From positions 448,671-512,670 of the forward strand of contig NZ_LMXH01000002.1 in assembly GCF_001541095.1 (NCBI RefSeq): 64,000 bases of DNA, in the 5' to 3' direction. Both the position numbers and the translations under genes were made by a program. This document shows positions 1-7,563 of this stretch, piece by piece. The stretch is from Paenibacillus sp. FJAT-26967. GTDB lineage: Bacteria > Bacillota > Bacilli > Paenibacillales > NBRC-103111. The notes under the pieces were generated by a model. It was not told the DNA's origin. It ran no database searches and saw only the letters and a list, made by a program, of their open reading frames with translations. Positions within the stretch are counted from its first letter, which is position 1. Each line of letters opens with the position of its first letter.

Positions 1-2
1 CG

Positions 3-1811
3 GAGACGGCTACCTCGATCGCGCAGGTTAATTTGTTCCCGACCTTCCGGGATTACGTGATAAAAGAAGCCAATGACAAGTATGGCGTTACTGAAGAGCA
101 GATTTCCAACGGCGGATATAAGATCTATACGACTATGAACAGTGAAGCTCAAAAGGCTATGGACAAAGCCTATACGAATGCGAAGCTGTTCCAGCCCAAC
201 GGCCCCAAGCAGCCTATGCAGAGCGCCATGGTCATTGTGGATAACAGCAACGGCGGTATTGTTGCCATGATCGGTGGCCGCGATTATAAACCGAGTACAT
301 GGAACCGCGCGATTAAACCGAGACAGCCAGGATCTGCTTTTAAACCGGTTGTCGTGTATGCGCCTGCCATTGAAAAGAAGGGCTATTTGCCTTCTTCCAT
401 ATTGGACGATACGAAGCAGGAATTTAACGGATACAATCCGCGTAACTATGATGGCCGGTACCTGGGCCAGGTTGATATGACTTACGCCATCAAGAAATCC
501 AAGAATATTCCGGCGGTCTGGCTCCTGAGTAAGATCGGTATCAGCACAGGTAAGCAGTTCGCCGAATCTTTGGGTCTGACCTTTGATGAGAAAGATAACA
601 ATTTGGCGATTGCACTGGGCGGAATGACTCGCGGGGAATCCCCGCTGCAGATGGCTCAGGCATACTCGGCTTTTGCCAATAACGGGGTTCTCAATCCATC
701 TTTCGCTATTCTCAAAATTGAGAAGAGTGACGGTACGCTCATCGAGCATAAGCCGGAGCCTAAGAAAGTGATGAGTGAAAAGACTTCCTGGTACATGACA
801 CAAATGATGCAGGAAGTATTAGCGGACGGCGGTACAGGAGTTAAAGCTAACTTCGGACGTCCGCTGGCAGGTAAGACAGGGTCCACGCAGTTAGATTTGA
901 AAGGGCTCGAATCGGATTACAGAGATATCTGGTTCGTGGGTTATACTCCGCAGTGGACCGGAGCCGTCTGGACAGGGTTCGACGAAACGAATACGCAGCA
1001 TTACGTGCGTAAAGCCTATTCCGACCGTGCCAATATGATTTTCAGCGCTGTTATGAGCGAAGCCATGAAAGGGATGCCTGTCAAAGGATTTGAACGTCCT
1101 AGCGGCGGCAAACCGATCGAGACTCCCAAACAGGAGATCAACACGGTAACCGATTTGAGGGCCCGTTTTGAAAATAATTCGGTCCGCTTAAGTTGGTCCG
1201 CGGCGAACGGTGCTGATTCTTATCAGGTATTCCGCAAAGGGCCTGAAGGAGATTTTGTTCCGATTACTCCATCGAATACGACGGAATATATCGATCAGGC
1301 TGTACAGCCTGGAGCCTCTTACCAGTATTATGTTGTTCCTGCTAATGGAGAAGCGGCCGGTGTTCAATCCAACGTAGCCTCAGTTACAGTGCCAGGTGAA
1401 GTTGCTCCAACGCCGACACCATCGGATCCGAATGAAAACGGAAGCGGTGAAGGAAACGGAAATGGTAACAATGGCAACAACAACGGTAATGGAAATAACG
1501 GGAATAACGGAAACAATGGTAACAACGGAAACAACGGCAACAACGGGAACAATGGAAATAACGGAAATAACGGAAATAACGGAAATAACGGAAATAACGG
1601 CAACGGAAACAACAATTCCGGCAGCGGGAACAACGGAGATCAGGAGGGTAACGAGAATGGGAATCAAGGGAATACGGCTTCCCCGTCGCCAACACCATCT
1701 GCTCCCCCTGTTTCCCCTAAACCGGGCCAAGGAGGAGCCGCTACTGAAAAACCGCCTGCCTCTGGGGCGGGAAATCCTCCGGATACGAGTGTAGGTACAG
1801 ATGGCGGATAA
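3..1811 (+). CDS. ponA: Class A penicillin-binding protein (PBP1A), 3' part
   Basis: The reading frame is already open at the left edge, so the start and the N-terminal glycosyltransferase domain lie outside the window. What remains is the transpeptidase that cross-links peptidoglycan on the outer face of the membrane. Counting from the codon at base 33, the active-site motifs are SAFK at 101-104, SKN at 156-158 and KTG at 281-283. A fibronectin type III-like domain follows (about 367-455, starting near TVTDLRARF). The last 130 residues are a low-complexity tail of Asn-Gly repeats and then Pro/Ser/Thr-rich sequence, which suggests a cell-wall-spanning tail. The domain order matches PBP1 of bacilli (ponA). 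The gene ends at a clear terminator. Family call sure; exact orthology likely. Confidence 0.93.
   Translation, partial: ETATSIAQVNLFPTFRDYVIKEANDKYGVTEEQISNGGYKIYTTMNSEAQKAMDKAYTNAKLFQPNGPKQPMQSAMVIVDNSNGGIVAMIGGRDYKPSTWNRAIKPRQPGSAFKPVVVYAPAIEKKGYLPSSILDDTKQEFNGYNPRNYDGRYLGQVDMTYAIKKSKNIPAVWLLSKIGISTGKQFAESLGLTFDEKDNNLAIALGGMTRGESPLQMAQAYSAFANNGVLNPSFAILKIEKSDGTLIEHKPEPKKVMSEKTSWYMTQMMQEVLADGGTGVKANFGRPLAGKTGSTQLDLKGLESDYRDIWFVGYTPQWTGAVWTGFDETNTQHYVRKAYSDRANMIFSAVMSEAMKGMPVKGFERPSGGKPIETPKQEINTVTDLRARFENNSVRLSWSAANGADSYQVFRKGPEGDFVPITPSNTTEYIDQAVQPGASYQYYVVPANGEAAGVQSNVASVTVPGEVAPTPTPSDPNENGSGEGNGNGNNGNNNGNGNNGNNGNNGNNGNNGNNGNNGNNGNNGNNGNNGNNGNGNNNSGSGNNGDQEGNENGNQGNTASPSPTPSAPPVSPKPGQGGAATEKPPASGAGNPPDTSVGTDGG
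1440..1620 (+). repeat. Asn/Gly codon repeat in the PBP tail
   Basis: A tandem array of 9-base units such as GGAAATAAC, GGAAACAAT and GGCAACAAC encodes repeated Gly-Asn-Asn. Several neighbouring units are identical (around 1555-1600), so the array probably changes length by replication slippage. It is coding sequence, not an intergenic repeat. Confidence 0.85.
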
Positions 1812-1852
1812 CTATGAACTCTCGTCACCATGAGATCAGGTAACTATAAGAC

Positions 1853-1887
1853 CTCTCGCTGCCAATAGGCAGCGGGAGTTTTTTTAT
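1853..1887 (+). terminator. Rho-independent terminator after the PBP gene
   Basis: The stem CTCTCGCTGCC pairs with GGCAGCGGGAG around an AATA loop and is followed by a run of T. It begins about 40 bases after the PBP stop codon. Confidence 0.9.
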
Positions 1888-1907
1888 ACATTTTTTGTAT
1901 TTTCCTG

Positions 1908-1935
1908 TTGCATTTCTTATTAAACCGAGTATAAT
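1908..1935 (+). promoter_or_regulatory. Sigma-A-type promoter for the small coiled-coil gene
   Basis: TTGCAT at 1908-1913 and TATAAT at 1930-1935 are separated by 16 bases, directly after the PBP terminator. A transcript starting near 1942 would exclude any start codon before about 1958. Confidence 0.7.
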
Positions 1936-1963
1936 ACTTGGTAAAGGACGACAGGAGATGCTG

Positions 1964-2302
1964 ATGATGAGATCACCCTCAAGAAACGAATTATCCCGGA
2001 TATGGGTGGATGATCATCTGGATCTCTACAATATGGCCCGCTTGTCAGGTGATCGAGCGTGGCAGGAACATATTCTTGCTCTTCTGGAAGAACGGGATGT
2101 ACACGTTCAACGTTATTATCTGGAAACGATCAGACGTGAATTATGGCGGAAGTTTGATGCTATCAATCAGAAGATGCTGGATTTGTTTGAAGAATTGAAA
2201 ATGACCGAAGACAGTCATAAGCAGGAACAATTAAGAGAGCAAATGTGGGAGCTTAAAACGATGCGGGTTGAAATTACGAAGAAGATCAATTCGAATAGCT
2301 GA
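1964..2302 (+). CDS. Small conserved-looking coiled-coil protein
   Basis: Unrecognised protein of 112 residues. It is highly charged and predicted largely helical, with heptad-like stretches in the second half (from about FDAINQKMLDLFEEL to MRVEITKK). There is no signal peptide, membrane segment or Cys. The frame is open from 1895, but that part overlaps the promoter. AGGAG at 1953-1957 fits an ATG at 1964 (spacing 6) or 1967 (spacing 9), so the exact start is uncertain by one codon. It is transcribed on its own between the PBP gene and the Met-rich gene. It looks cytoplasmic; a structural or partner-binding role is only a guess. Confidence 0.75.
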   Translation: MMRSPSRNELSRIWVDDHLDLYNMARLSGDRAWQEHILALLEERDVHVQRYYLETIRRELWRKFDAINQKMLDLFEELKMTEDSHKQEQLREQMWELKTMRVEITKKINSNS

Positions 2303-2407
2303 ATTTGGACATAAAAAAAGACATGCGGTGGACCGCTCTGCCGGGTTAAGAATGAAGCTCCGAATTCATTGTGGGATGAATAAGGAAGCGATAATAAAAA
2401 TAATAAC

Positions 2408-2421
2408 CTATGATTACATAG
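2408..2421 (-). terminator. Weak hairpin at the end of the Met-rich gene
   Basis: On the minus strand CTATG and CATAG form a 5-bp stem over the stop codon, followed by a T-rich stretch (TTATTATTTTTATT). It may act as a weak terminator. The short stem keeps confidence low. Confidence 0.35.
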
Positions 2422-2629
2422 ACATTTGTTTCATGTTGCTCATCATTTTCATCATCATCGTCATCATTTCATCGCATTCTTGCATTTTGTTCATCATCAT
2501 ATCCATGTCCATCTCAGGCATCATGTTCTTTTCAGTCATGCAGCCCATCATCATTTTCATGGAGTTCATTTTGCACATCATGTCATCCATGCACATGTTC
2601 ATCATCATTTGCATACACATTTTTTCCAT
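2414..2629 (-). CDS. Methionine-rich small protein (34 Met of 71)
   Basis: The predicted product has 71 residues, of which 34 are Met (48%) and five are Cys (5, 13, 19, 30, 52). The rest is mostly Asp, Glu, Lys, Asn and Gln. Runs such as MMM and MxMxM fill the chain. There is no signal peptide and no typical membrane segment. It is supported as a real gene by a near-perfect ribosome site, AAAGGAGG, nine bases before the ATG, and by a plausible promoter upstream. Clustered Met and Cys with acidic residues recalls Cu(I)-binding Met motifs or an oxidant sink, but I know of no named family that fits and assign no function. The opposite strand reads as His-rich because ATG reversed is CAT; that frame has no ribosome site. 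Confidence 0.72.
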   Translation of the reverse strand: MEKMCMQMMMNMCMDDMMCKMNSMKMMMGCMTEKNMMPEMDMDMMMNKMQECDEMMTMMMKMMSNMKQMSM

Positions 2630-2673
2630 CTCAGGTTCCTCCTTTCTGTATGGGTTATTTCTACTACTCTAGT

Positions 2674-2702
2674 AAAATACCCTATTTACCAAAAAAAGGC
2701 AA
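2674..2702 (-). promoter_or_regulatory. Candidate promoter of the Met-rich gene
   Basis: On the minus strand TTGCCT (2702-2697) and TATTTT (2679-2674) are 17 bases apart, about 45 bases before the start codon. Each hexamer matches the sigma-A consensus at four of six positions. A sporulation sigma factor cannot be excluded. Confidence 0.4.
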
Positions 2703-2797
2703 GTGTTTTGAATGTATTTTTAAAAGAATTCGATGTCTATTCTGTGAAACCTACCCGAAATGGCCAGTTTTACTCAGACAAGGATGCACACAATCCC

Positions 2798-2837
2798 AAA
2801 AAAAGCTGCCGGTTCTTTTGAACCCGGCAGCTCTTTT
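2798..2837 (-). terminator. Terminator after the SDR gene
   Basis: AGCTGCCGG-TTC pairs with GAACCCGGCAGCT around a short loop (one bulge), flanked by A-runs on one side and T-runs on the other. It lies 25 bases past the stop of the minus-strand SDR gene and could also work on the other strand. Confidence 0.88.
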
Positions 2838-2861
2838 TGTGATTGTTATCTACGCAACAGA

Positions 2862-3731
2862 TTAACCGTTTACGACGGTTCCCCCGTTGATATGAAGGAT
2901 CTGTCCCGCCATATAGGAGGAATCATCGGAAGCGAGGAAGACATAACTCGGTGCCAGCTCTTCCGGTTGACCTGCTCTCTTCATAGGCGTGTCCGAGCCG
3001 AATTCAGAAACTTTTTGCTCATCGAATGTAGAAGGAATGAGAGGGGTCCATATCGGCCCCGGCGCGACACCGTTCACGCGAATTCCTTTGTCGATTAGAG
3101 ACTGGGACAATGCTCTCGTGAATGAGACAATCGCTCCCTTGGTCGATGAATAATCAATCAGTGTAGGGTTACCTTTATAGGCGGTAATGGATGCTGTATT
3201 AATAATGGAACTTCCGCGCGATAAGTGAGGAAGTGCCGCTTTCGTCAAATAGAACATAGAGAAAATATTGGTCCGGAATGTCTTCTCTAGCTGCTCGGCC
3301 GTTATATCTTCGATGCTATTCTGCGGATGCTGCTCTGCTGCATTATTAACGAGAATATCAAGCTTACCGAGTTCCGCTATGATTTTCTCTATAGTTTGTT
3401 TACAGAAAGACTCGTCTCCGATATCGCCAGGAATCAGAAGACACTTTCTGCCTTCCTGCTCGACTAGTGAACGGGTTTTCTCCGCATCCGAATGTTCATT
3501 CAAATAGACAATGGCTACATCAGCGCCCTCTTGGGCATAGGCAACTGCTACTGCTCGTCCTATCCCGCTGTCTCCACCCGTAATCAGTGCAGTTTTGCCT
3601 TCCAGTTTACCTGCGGGGCGGTATTTACGGTCCTGATATTGCGGCTGAGGATTCATTTGAGTCTCGATACCGGGCTGGTTATTTTGATGCTGCGGCGGAA
3701 AGGTTTGCTTCTGTTGGTTGTTAGATGTCAT
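2862..3731 (-). CDS. SDR-family oxidoreductase (YhxC/YdaD type)
   Basis: A 289-residue classical short-chain dehydrogenase with a 40-residue Gln/Pro/Asn-rich N-terminal extension. The NAD(P)-binding motif TGGDSGIG is at 51-58, NNAA at about 129-132, and the catalytic Ser/Tyr/Lys are S181, Y194 and K198 (YSSTK). The C-terminus ends in the typical GGTVVNG. The extension and sequence style match the Bacillus general-stress/spore SDRs YdaD and YhxC; the substrate is unknown. The start is set by AAAGGGG about ten bases upstream. The gene is monocistronic with its own terminator. Family certain, physiological role inferred. Confidence 0.92.
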   Translation of the reverse strand: MTSNNQQKQTFPPQHQNNQPGIETQMNPQPQYQDRKYRPAGKLEGKTALITGGDSGIGRAVAVAYAQEGADVAIVYLNEHSDAEKTRSLVEQEGRKCLLIPGDIGDESFCKQTIEKIIAELGKLDILVNNAAEQHPQNSIEDITAEQLEKTFRTNIFSMFYLTKAALPHLSRGSSIINTASITAYKGNPTLIDYSSTKGAIVSFTRALSQSLIDKGIRVNGVAPGPIWTPLIPSTFDEQKVSEFGSDTPMKRAGQPEELAPSYVFLASDDSSYMAGQILHINGGTVVNG

Positions 3732-4143
3732 GACAATCGTCCCCTTTCTTGTTCCCTGTAATAGAATTCCGAAATTCCGGAATATTCATACCTCATAATA
3801 ATGAGCGTAGTTAGACAAAGACCCGGCACACATACGCCCGGTGAGATAAACTCTAACAAACGAGTTAGGTCTGTCCAGACGTGCAGATTAAAACCAGCTC
3901 AAGAGCATCAGTTATGATGTCATGCGCCTGTGTCTTTTTTACCACACATTCAGTTAAGTTAAACGAAACGGTTCTTTTGTAAGTACAATAAACGAAATGG
4001 ATATATAGGATTGTTTTATAACTGGCATTCTCTTGCTAAAATGCAGTCTGAGTTTGGAGACAAGTTTTGTTTTTGACAGGGAATGATTTAAAATAGAAGG
4101 TAAACCAGGAAGACAATACAGGAAGACAATAATGGAGGTTACT
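3732..4143. other. Divergent intergenic region between the SDR gene and lplJ
   Basis: This 412-base AT-rich gap holds the promoters of two divergent genes. I see a 10-bp palindrome ATTCCGGAAT at 3774-3783 and a TTGACA at 4073-4078. The nearest -10-like TAAAAT (4089-4094) is only 10 bases downstream of that hexamer, so I assign no promoter. No ORF with a ribosome site and no riboswitch-like structure was found. Confidence 0.6.
4106..4131. repeat. 13-bp tandem duplication upstream of lplJ
   Basis: CAGGAAGACAATA occurs twice back to back (4106-4118 and 4119-4131), just before the lplJ ribosome site. This puts two purine-rich GGAAG stretches in the leader. Confidence 0.8.
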
Positions 4144-5154
4144 ATGCTTTTTATTGATAACGAGAATATAACTAAACCACAAATAAATTTGGCTATCGAA
4201 GAGTACGCACTGAAGTATCTGCCGGAAGACGAGACGTATCTTCTTTTCTATATCAATGAACCTTCCATCATTATTGGCAAAAATCAAAACACGGTGGAGG
4301 AAATTAATGCGGAGTATGTGGAGGAGCAAGGTATTCATGTAGTCAGGCGTCTATCGGGTGGAGGAGCCGTGTACCATGACCTCGGCAACTTGAATTTCAG
4401 CTTTATTACTAAAGATGACGGAGAATCGTTCCATAACTTCAGCAAATTTACGGAACCCGTGGTACAAGCTTTGAAAAAACTGGGTGTAGATGCTCAGCTT
4501 AGCGGGCGTAATGATATTCAAGTCGGGGAACGGAAAATATCCGGCAACGCAATGTTTGCGACGAGAGGCCGTCTTTTCAGTCATGGAACCCTGCTGTTTG
4601 ATTCGGAGATCGAGCATGTAGTATCGGCATTGAAAGTGAAACCGGATAAAATTCAGTCCAAGGGCATTAAGTCGATCCGCAGCCGGGTTGCCAATATAAC
4701 TGAATTTCTCGATAAGCAAATGACGATAGAGGAATTCCGGGTGGAACTGCTCCAGAATATTTTCGGTATGACCCTGGATGAAATTCCGCGTTATCAGTTG
4801 ACCGAGAAGGATTGGGGCAATATTCGTGAATTATCGGCTGAACGTTATGACAATTGGGACTGGAACTATGGAAAATCTCCTAAATCGGAAATTTCCAACT
4901 CCAAGCGTTTTCCTGTTGGGAATATCGATATTCGTATGTCTATAGAGGATGGCTGTATTCGGCTTATCAAAATATATGGGGATTTCTTTGGGGTCAAAGA
5001 TGTAGCTGAGATTGAGGAGCTTCTTATTGGTGTCAAATACGAAACCGAATCGGTGTCCAAAGCGCTGCAAGAGGTGGATTTGACCTCTTTCTTCGGAGCT
5101 GTGGAGCGCGAAGACTTCATCCGGCTCATTATGCTGAAAGGGGAGGAGGCGTAA
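4144..5154 (+). CDS. lplJ: Lipoate-protein ligase
   Basis: A 336-residue LplA/LplJ-type enzyme that activates lipoate with ATP and attaches it to lysines of lipoyl domains (GcvH, E2 subunits). The signature RRLSGGGAVYHDLGN lies at 68-82 and the KISGNA motif near 138 carries the catalytic lysine. Length fits Bacillus LplJ (about 331). GGAGG at 4134-4138 sets the ATG at 4144; an in-frame ATG at 4132 would overlap that site. The stop codon overlaps the next start (TAATG), so the downstream zinc-ribbon gene is translationally coupled. Confidence 0.95.
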   Translation: MLFIDNENITKPQINLAIEEYALKYLPEDETYLLFYINEPSIIIGKNQNTVEEINAEYVEEQGIHVVRRLSGGGAVYHDLGNLNFSFITKDDGESFHNFSKFTEPVVQALKKLGVDAQLSGRNDIQVGERKISGNAMFATRGRLFSHGTLLFDSEIEHVVSALKVKPDKIQSKGIKSIRSRVANITEFLDKQMTIEEFRVELLQNIFGMTLDEIPRYQLTEKDWGNIRELSAERYDNWDWNYGKSPKSEISNSKRFPVGNIDIRMSIEDGCIRLIKIYGDFFGVKDVAEIEELLIGVKYETESVSKALQEVDLTSFFGAVEREDFIRLIMLKGEEA

Positions 5155-6242
5155 TGCCTCGTTTATTTGCAAAGCCTTCTCTGCCTGCTGCTTGCCCCCA
5201 GTGCAGCGGCAAACGGTATATCTCCTTTAACTGGACCCGCTTTCAGCATGGCGATGATGCGGAATCCAGGCAAGTACAGCGCGCTCTCCGAATCAGCAAA
5301 CAGTTGAAACACGGATGGCAGTACACGTGTGTTTCATGCGGGAGTGAGTGGTATTTGGGACGGGACGGCAATATGATGTCCTACATTCATCCATCCAAGG
5401 CTGGCCTGGTAGAGCGCTGGAATTCCGGTTCTTACCAATTGCCGGACGCTATCTGGGAATCACTCCTGCGAATCGGAGCGATTCCTCCTGCTCTGTCGGG
5501 CAATGGTCACGGGCATGCGGAAGTTCCGTGCCAAGTTAAGACCGTACGCGGAGAAATCTTCGATATGGCGTACGTGAGCTTTCAGAGCAGGCCGCCTATT
5601 GATCTTTGGCAGGACGGCCGCCGCATCCGCTTTTGCGATGAGATTGCAGAAGTGTCGCCATCTGCCTATACGCTGCCTGCGGATGTCAGGCTTGCTACCT
5701 CTCAGGCGCAAGAGATCCGAATGGGCTATGCCCCAACGACCATTCAATCTGCGGACGGACAGCTGTTTCAACTGAACTGGGCCAACGATTTTTTCGTATC
5801 AGATGTATACCGGGGAGAAGATTTCAAGCTGGCGAATCTGACAGGTAATTGGGAGCAAGCGGATATGGCGGGGGTGCCTTCCGAACTGATAACGTATTTC
5901 GTTGCGGACTGGCGGCCAGATCTGGCATCGGTATATTTGAATCCGCGACCGGTTCAGAAGCCGCCATCAGAACCTACTCAAGAAATGGAAGGAAAGATTG
6001 AGGGTACGGAAGTTGAGAATGAGCACTATGATGCTAAAATCGATAAGAATGCAGTAATGAAGCCCCAAACGTATTCCGGAGAAGAAGATACAGAGAATCT
6101 CGAAGAGAACGACGTGGAAATCTTTGAAGGAATTCCAGAAGAATCCCCTTCCGAGTTTAACTCAGACAAGCAGCAGGAAGACGAAGATGAGCAGCTGGAG
6201 AAGTCCCTGCAATCGGCACATAGTAAAAACGAAGTCAGGTAG
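5154..6242 (+). CDS. Zinc-ribbon protein of unknown function, acidic C-terminus
   Basis: A 362-residue protein I do not recognise. The N-terminus has two CxxC pairs (C14/C17 and C59/C62), likely one zinc ribbon. A mixed middle region (about 90-270) has no motif I can name. The last 90 residues are dominated by Glu and Asp and look disordered. It has no signal or membrane segment. The start overlaps the lplJ stop by one base, so the two proteins are probably made together; that suggests, but does not prove, a link with lipoylation. A terminator follows. Confidence 0.82.
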   Translation: MPRLFAKPSLPAACPQCSGKRYISFNWTRFQHGDDAESRQVQRALRISKQLKHGWQYTCVSCGSEWYLGRDGNMMSYIHPSKAGLVERWNSGSYQLPDAIWESLLRIGAIPPALSGNGHGHAEVPCQVKTVRGEIFDMAYVSFQSRPPIDLWQDGRRIRFCDEIAEVSPSAYTLPADVRLATSQAQEIRMGYAPTTIQSADGQLFQLNWANDFFVSDVYRGEDFKLANLTGNWEQADMAGVPSELITYFVADWRPDLASVYLNPRPVQKPPSEPTQEMEGKIEGTEVENEHYDAKIDKNAVMKPQTYSGEEDTENLEENDVEIFEGIPEESPSEFNSDKQQEDEDEQLEKSLQSAHSKNEVR

Positions 6243-6297
6243 CCGGAAAAGTGCCAGGCCTTTATTTCTAAGACAAGCCGGGATTGAATAGAGTAAT

Positions 6298-6323
6298 AGA
6301 GGGGCAATAGCCTCTCTTTTTTT
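6298..6323 (+). terminator. Terminator after the lplJ/zinc-ribbon unit
   Basis: AGAGGGGC pairs with GCCTCTCT (one G-T pair) around AATA, followed by seven T. Confidence 0.85.
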
Positions 6324-6357
6324 CTTGGGCCGCTTAAGGGCGATAGGAGGGTGACGA

Positions 6358-6504
6358 ATGGATTTTTCGTTAGGAAAGAGGTACAATCAATGTCATAAAC
6401 TCCGCCGTGCAGACCGCCATCTCGCAGCAAAGTCTTTAGTGGCAAGGGATAGCCAGATCTTCGCGGGCTGCCCTTCGCCTGACCGAAGAGGTGAGGAGCA
6501 TTGA
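6358..6504 (+). CDS. 48-residue ORF coupled to spoVK
   Basis: A short frame encoding 48 residues, basic with two Cys and no membrane segment. AGGAGGG is placed about six bases before its ATG. Its stop codon TGA (6502-6504) overlaps the TTG start of the AAA ATPase at 6501. This arrangement suggests either a real small protein or a leader ORF for translational coupling. I recognise no family; it is reported because the ribosome site and overlap are hard to dismiss. Confidence 0.5.
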   Translation: MDFSLGKRYNQCHKLRRADRHLAAKSLVARDSQIFAGCPSPDRRGEEH

Positions 6505-7487
6505 ACGGAAGAACCCTGTCTTCTTCAGACAGCCTCCAGGCAGCGCGGAGCGCCCGCCAGATTAATGTCGTGCTTCGCAATCCGGAGCCTCTGGCGCCGC
6601 TCGCGGCAGATCCCGTTTTTCACGGCAAACCGATCCTCGGTCAGAATCATAAGCAGTTCGGCGATGTTATGAAGGATCTTGACAAGATGATCGGCCTCGA
6701 CAATATCAAAGATCTCGTATATGAAATATATGCGCTTTTGCAGGTTGGCCAATACCGCTCCGAAGCCGGATTGATGGCCAATTCTCAGGTTTATCACATG
6801 GTTTTCCGCGGCAATCCCGGTACAGGCAAGACAACGGTAGCCCGCATCATCGCGAAGCTTTTTCAGACGATGGGTGTGCTGAGTAAAGGACACTTGATCG
6901 AGGTGGAACGGGCCGATCTTGTCGGTGAATACATTGGGCATACGGCTGTGAAGACGCGGGATTTGGTCAAGAAGGCGCTTGGAGGCATCTTGTTTATCGA
7001 TGAGGCTTATTCGCTTGCGCGCGGCGGCGAGAAAGATTTCGGCAAAGAGGCCATCGATTGTCTGGTGAAATCAATGGAAGACTATAAAAATCAATTTGTT
7101 CTGATACTAGCGGGGTATTCACTGGAAATGCACCAATTCTTGATGACGAATCCCGGGCTGCCTTCCCGGTTTCCCATTCAGGTCGACTTCCCGGATTATA
7201 CAGTGGAGCAATTGATGCAAATTGCCGAGATGATGGTAAAAGAACGGGAGTACTTATTTTCTCCAACGGCTGTAATGAAGCTCAGACAGCATCTTGCTGC
7301 CGAAAAATTCGGGAGTGAGGTTACCTTTAGCAATGCCAGATATGTCCGCAACCTGATTGAACGATCGATGAGGCATCAGGCGGTGCGGCTTCTGCACCAG
7401 CATCCGCATCCCAGCCAGCCCTCTAAACAGGAACTTATGCTGATCCGTCCGGAAGATATGCGGCTGGACCAGAAGACATTCCCCTGA
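6501..7487 (+). CDS. spoVK: Stage V sporulation protein K, AAA ATPase
   Basis: A 328-residue CbbX/CfxQ-type AAA+ ATPase needed in bacilli for late spore maturation, presumably acting in the mother cell. Walker A GNPGTGKT is at 104-111 and Walker B ILFIDEAY at 163-170. An N-terminal 60-residue helical region precedes the AAA module. Length agrees with Bacillus SpoVK (322). The start is TTG at 6501 with AGGTG seven bases upstream; it overlaps the stop of the 48-codon ORF. Gene order spoVK-hflX-ynbB-glnR-glnA is that of B. subtilis, which supports the name. Sporulation-sigma control is expected, but I could not fix a promoter. Confidence 0.92.
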   Translation: MNGRTLSSSDSLQAARSARQINVVLRNPEPLAPLAADPVFHGKPILGQNHKQFGDVMKDLDKMIGLDNIKDLVYEIYALLQVGQYRSEAGLMANSQVYHMVFRGNPGTGKTTVARIIAKLFQTMGVLSKGHLIEVERADLVGEYIGHTAVKTRDLVKKALGGILFIDEAYSLARGGEKDFGKEAIDCLVKSMEDYKNQFVLILAGYSLEMHQFLMTNPGLPSRFPIQVDFPDYTVEQLMQIAEMMVKEREYLFSPTAVMKLRQHLAAEKFGSEVTFSNARYVRNLIERSMRHQAVRLLHQHPHPSQPSKQELMLIRPEDMRLDQKTFP

Positions 7488-7563
7488 AAGTGAAACGGCA
7501 GTACATAACAGGGTCCCAACCTATCAATCCTAATGGTTGTATCTTGGCATAAGGAGACATTAC

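Noticed and set aside
1440-1620. CRISPR-like array
   Set aside because: The repeats are 9-base coding units without spacers and remain in frame in the PBP gene.
1364-1730. Leu/Phe/Pro-rich and Val/Ile-rich minus frames
   Set aside because: They mirror the Asn/Gly repeat of the PBP gene and have no ribosome site.
2426-2821. His-rich plus-strand frame opposite the Met-rich gene
   Set aside because: CAT codons are simply the reverse of ATG. It has no ribosome site, runs through the promoter of the minus gene and through a terminator.
4073-4094. Promoter TTGACA plus TAAAAT before lplJ
   Set aside because: The hexamers are only 10 bases apart, too close for sigma-A.
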